Source of the DNA: an uncultured Clostridia bacterium
GTDB lineage: Bacteria > Bacillota > Clostridia > UBA1381
Reading direction: 5' to 3'
Assembly: GCA_959602045.1 (NCBI GenBank)
Contig: CAUGRT010000048.1
Coordinates: 1 to 16,998 of the forward strand
Length of the DNA: 16,998 nt
Position 1 is the stretch's first letter, and the number at the start of each line of letters is the position of its first letter. Both the position numbers and the translations under genes were made by a program. The notes under the pieces are model-generated. The model was not told the origin of the DNA. It worked only from the letters and a program-made list of their open reading frames with translations, and made no database searches. Positions 14,649 through 16,998 of this stretch are shown piece by piece.

Positions 14649-15458
14649 TTAATAATCTCCGCCGCATCCGCCATGTGTTTCTCCGCTGGATGAGGTATGA
14701 CTGCTGCTGTCGTCCGATGTCGTATGTTCCGTGCGCGTCACTGTTGAATACAAGAAAATATCCTGTGAGGCAGTAAGCTGAAAGCTTCCCTTTTTGATAT
14801 AGCGATCCGCATAATTTGCTTGTCTTGCGGTATGCATCCTCCGCACTTTTCCTCCGGTAACTGCAAATGCCAGAATCAGAGGGATTAAAATAACCAAAGC
14901 CACCATAATCGCATCCGATGTTTTTGTTCTGAATGTATCATACACTTCCCCATCAGCTGCCATATTCAGCAGTTCTTCGGCAGTATCCGCATAAGCGTTC
15001 AATGCACTCGCGTAATCATCCTCTTTCAGGTCGGGCAAAACCTGTCCTTCCATATATGCCAATCCCCTATCATTAAAAACGGTCATTGCCAAACCATGCG
15101 TTGTAAAGTGATATTTTCGCGGCGATTTTGAAATATACAGCAAAATACCATCTTTATCCGCGCCGTATCCATAATCATTATAATCAAAAAGATCATCCGC
15201 CGTATCCTGTGCATTATCACCGCTCATGACATCCTCGATATAAACCGCAACATCCATCGGAAACTCATCCCGTAATTGATCCAAACGCTCCGTCAGTGCC
15301 GCTTTATCCTCGTCCGATAGGTATCCGGCTTCATCAATCACCGACGGCATCGCCCATTCATCGGCATAGATATTCGTAACAGAACCCACCAGAAGCAGTA
15401 CGAGAAACACAAGAATTTGCAGTTTGCATAGTTTATTATGTACAAATTGTTTCATCAT
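14649..15458 (-). CDS. ydjH: TPM-domain secreted/membrane protein (YdjH-like)
   Basis: The ATG at 15458 (or 15455 directly after it) is preferred over an upstream ATG at 15494, because GGGAGGG lies just before it and MMKQFVHNKLCKLQ then begins a signal or anchor sequence. This gives about 269 aa. After the N-terminal hydrophobic stretch (about 13-30) comes a TPM domain (about 38-165; MPSVIDEAGYLSDEDKAAL, GILLYISKSPRKY). A membrane segment follows (about 183-203) and then a cytoplasmic tail ending in a Ser/Gly/His-rich run. The layout matches B. subtilis YdjH, a partner of YdjG and YdjI. It lies 11 bases after ydjG and 30 before ydjI. Confidence 0.85.
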   Translation of the reverse strand: MMKQFVHNKLCKLQILVFLVLLLVGSVTNIYADEWAMPSVIDEAGYLSDEDKAALTERLDQLRDEFPMDVAVYIEDVMSGDNAQDTADDLFDYNDYGYGADKDGILLYISKSPRKYHFTTHGLAMTVFNDRGLAYMEGQVLPDLKEDDYASALNAYADTAEELLNMAADGEVYDTFRTKTSDAIMVALVILIPLILAFAVTGGKVRRMHTARQANYADRYIKKGSFQLTASQDIFLYSTVTRTEHTTSDDSSSHTSSSGETHGGCGGDY

Positions 15459-15469
15459 AGTTTCCCTCC

Positions 15470-16561
15470 CTATATCAGCTTCAGATAGATCCATGCCACG
15501 CCCAGCATTGCCGCCAGACTGATTGCAAGAACTTTAGTAAAATACCAATTGCGCTTGCGTTTGGAAATGGGATAATCTCCAACCACCTTACCCGTTTGTC
15601 CATTAATGGCATATTTATAGACTTTCCCGGCATACTTGATATTCAGCATCCAGACAGGGAGAAGCGAATACCGTATTTTACCGTGAGAAACGTTGATACT
15701 CGAATTTTCGGTTGTAACGCCGGAATACGAAGAAGCCGTAGACATAAACGCCATCTCGGTGCTGTTTTTTACACGCCGGTTGGCACGTTCAACGCTATCT
15801 TCTACCGAAACGTCATATTTATCCGCCAGATACCCCGAAAGATAGGTGGTTTTAAAATCAACGGCTTCGGAATAATCATACGGCTCAATTGCGTCCATAT
15901 AATTATCATCCGCCTTTTTCGACGCGTCGACCGGAATATTCTGAAATTCTATACTTCCCTCGCGCAGAAGCTGATAGTAATCGGTCTGCGTATAGTCACT
16001 ATCGCTATCACTCCACGTTGTAATCTTTTCGGCACGATAGTTCACCGCCGCTTCACACTCGCAGTCAAACGTCCAGAACGGAATATAGATTCCCGCCATT
16101 TCCTCAATTTTCTTTTTATTTTTAAATTCGTCCGGCAAAAACGGCGCTTTTTTACAAGACTCCTCGAATGCCGCCATTGCCGCCTTTTTATCCTTTTTAA
16201 ACGGAATCAGAAAATCTGGAAGCAATGCTCCCTCAAACTGTCCCTTTATGATAGTTGCATTGCCGCAATAAGGGCAAACCGTTGCGCCCATTGACGCATC
16301 GCCGCTAATTTCCGCACCGCAAGAGGGACAGGTATAAGATGCAATTTTGTCATCCTCTACCGCCTCAAATTCACGCGGTTCATACTGATCCCAATCGAAG
16401 TGCGAAGCTTCATCGGCTTTAGTATTGGCATGATCGAGCTGCTCCAAAGTTTCGGCGGAAAAATCATTTCCACAAGAATCACAATGGAGATGCTGAGATT
16501 TGCTGTCAAAAGCCAATGACGCGCCACAGCATGGGCATTTATAATTCTGTATCGTATCCAT
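15470..16561 (-). CDS. ydjG: Double zinc-ribbon membrane protein (YdjG-like)
   Basis: The 363-aa protein has two N-terminal zinc ribbons: Cys9/12/27/30 and Cys78/81/96/99. A long soluble domain follows (about 105-330) with the conserved LIPFKKDKKAAMAAFEE and GIYIPFWTFDCECEAAVNYRAE stretches and a PVWMLNIKYAGKVYKYAINGQTGKVVGD block. It ends in a C-terminal membrane segment (about 340-360). This matches B. subtilis YdjG, part of the membrane-stress complex YdjGHI. The start at 16561 is the only sensible one, but the Shine-Dalgarno AAAGGA is about 13 bases away, longer than usual. It is the first gene of the operon, with its own promoter. Confidence 0.85.
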   Translation of the reverse strand: MDTIQNYKCPCCGASLAFDSKSQHLHCDSCGNDFSAETLEQLDHANTKADEASHFDWDQYEPREFEAVEDDKIASYTCPSCGAEISGDASMGATVCPYCGNATIIKGQFEGALLPDFLIPFKKDKKAAMAAFEESCKKAPFLPDEFKNKKKIEEMAGIYIPFWTFDCECEAAVNYRAEKITTWSDSDSDYTQTDYYQLLREGSIEFQNIPVDASKKADDNYMDAIEPYDYSEAVDFKTTYLSGYLADKYDVSVEDSVERANRRVKNSTEMAFMSTASSYSGVTTENSSINVSHGKIRYSLLPVWMLNIKYAGKVYKYAINGQTGKVVGDYPISKRKRNWYFTKVLAISLAAMLGVAWIYLKLI

Positions 16562-16582
16562 GTGTTGTAACCATTCCTTTCC

Positions 16583-16595
16583 GTGCCTACGGCAC
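16583..16595 (-). other. Small hairpin in the ydjG leader
   Basis: GTGCC-TAC-GGCAC is a perfect 5-bp stem with a three-base loop, immediately upstream of the ydjG Shine-Dalgarno. It may influence initiation or mRNA stability. A role is not shown. Confidence 0.45.
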
Positions 16596-16638
16596 TAATC
16601 CCCCGTTGCCTAAGAGTAATATTTTCCTAAGTATGAAT

Positions 16639-16667
16639 ATTATATCATAAGTTTTGTACAAAAGCAA
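16639..16667 (-). promoter_or_regulatory. Sigma-A promoter of the ydjGHI-like operon
   Basis: On the minus strand TTGCTT (16662-16667) and a perfect TATAAT (16639-16644) are 17 bases apart, with an extended TGA. The leader is about 70 bases. In B. subtilis the homologous operon is under SigW; no SigW motif (TGAAAC...CGTA) is seen here. Confidence 0.7.
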
Positions 16668-16877
16668 TAGTTTTATTAAAAGGTTTATTGTGGAGGATGT
16701 CCGCTTTTTTTCTTCATGTTTTGGTATTTTTTCTTTTTTTGTTTTCTCCGGGGGACCATTTTTTCTACAGCGGTCTTGTTTTTTGGGGGCGTTTGTTTTT
16801 TCTTTTGTTTTTATGTTTGCTGTTGGTTTTTATGTTTGTTTTCTTTTTTTGCTTTCTCTTGGTCACAACTCTCCCTA

Positions 16878-16944
16878 CCCTCTCTTCTCCTAAGAGAGGG
16901 TCTCCAACCCCCTAACCCCCTTGTCTAAGGGGGGACTGGGTTGG
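16878..16944. repeat. Pair of REP-like hairpins
   Basis: Hairpin 1 is CCCTCTCTT (16878-16886) with AAGAGAGGG (16892-16900). Hairpin 2 has an inner CCCCCTT (16916-16922)/AAGGGGG (16927-16933) and an outer CCAACCC (16904-16910)/GGGTTGG (16938-16944). Both share the CTAAG turn near the loop. This resembles the paired extragenic palindromes dispersed in many genomes. Only one example is in the window. Confidence 0.65.
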
Positions 16945-16998
16945 TGGAAGCACCCTGAGATTGGTGCCGTCGCACTTGTTCCGTAATGCTTTTTGCCG

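Larger units (their letters stand above)
16562..16998. other. Gene-free right edge: leader, T-rich tract and hairpins
   Basis: No gene is recognised. After the ydjG promoter, bases about 16690-16865 are very T-rich with G interruptions, leaving all three plus frames open as Phe/Leu/Val-rich strings without family resemblance. Bases 16878-16944 hold REP-like hairpins. The last 50 bases show nothing recognisable and are cut by the window end. Confidence 0.7.

Noticed and set aside
16654..16928. Three overlapping Phe/Leu-rich plus-strand ORFs
   Set aside because: All frames are open because of T-rich low-complexity DNA; there is no ribosome-binding site, and one frame runs into the REP-like hairpins.

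Overview
The window looks like a chromosomal segment of an anaerobic, low-to-moderate-GC Firmicute, most likely a gut Clostridia of the Oscillospirales type. This is inferred from the S-layer-homology (SLH) protein, the ECF vitamin transporter, the NusG-II/RadC/MutY set, the ydjGHI-like operon and the strong AGGAGG and sigma-A signals. No phage genes, transposase or CRISPR array are visible. Every promoter I could place has TG one base upstream of the -10 hexamer (extended -10).

Layout. Bases 1-260 hold a 9-bp triplicated repeat, a terminator and tRNA-Pro(GGG) on the minus strand. Bases 330-2614 are a minus-strand repair operon: a NusG-domain-II membrane protein, RadC, and the adenine glycosylase MutY, driven by a perfect-consensus promoter. 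Bases 2630-3745 hold a small unrecognised ORF, an HxlR-type regulator, and a divergent cupin gene. The hxlR/cupin intergenic region contains three palindromes arranged symmetrically around one axis. Bases 3784-6932 hold a large GH2 beta-galactosidase with a strong promoter and a leader of about 240 nt. That leader contains a long imperfect hairpin and a LacI-type palindrome.

Bases 6992-13236 form a plus-strand locus that I read as a cobalamin capture and uptake system. It encodes a secreted alpha/alpha-barrel protein with three SLH repeats, a membrane-anchored DUF4430 protein, EcfT, and one polypeptide that fuses two ECF ATPases to a CbrT-like S component. The barrel and DUF4430 domains correspond to the two domains of animal intrinsic factor and transcobalamin, here on two separate proteins. 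No cobalamin riboswitch is visible. The cobalamin assignment rests on family resemblance and context.

A 51-bp core that is 50/51 identical occurs twice, at 6736-6786 and 9682-9732. Each copy is closed by a stem of different sequence that still pairs. It is a structured dispersed repeat.

Bases 13296-16667 are a minus-strand operon in the order of Bacillus subtilis ydjG-ydjH-ydjI (zinc-ribbon membrane protein, TPM protein, SPFH/zinc-ribbon protein), without a pspA gene in the window. The right edge (16680-16998) is a T-rich tract followed by two REP-like hairpins, with no gene recognised.
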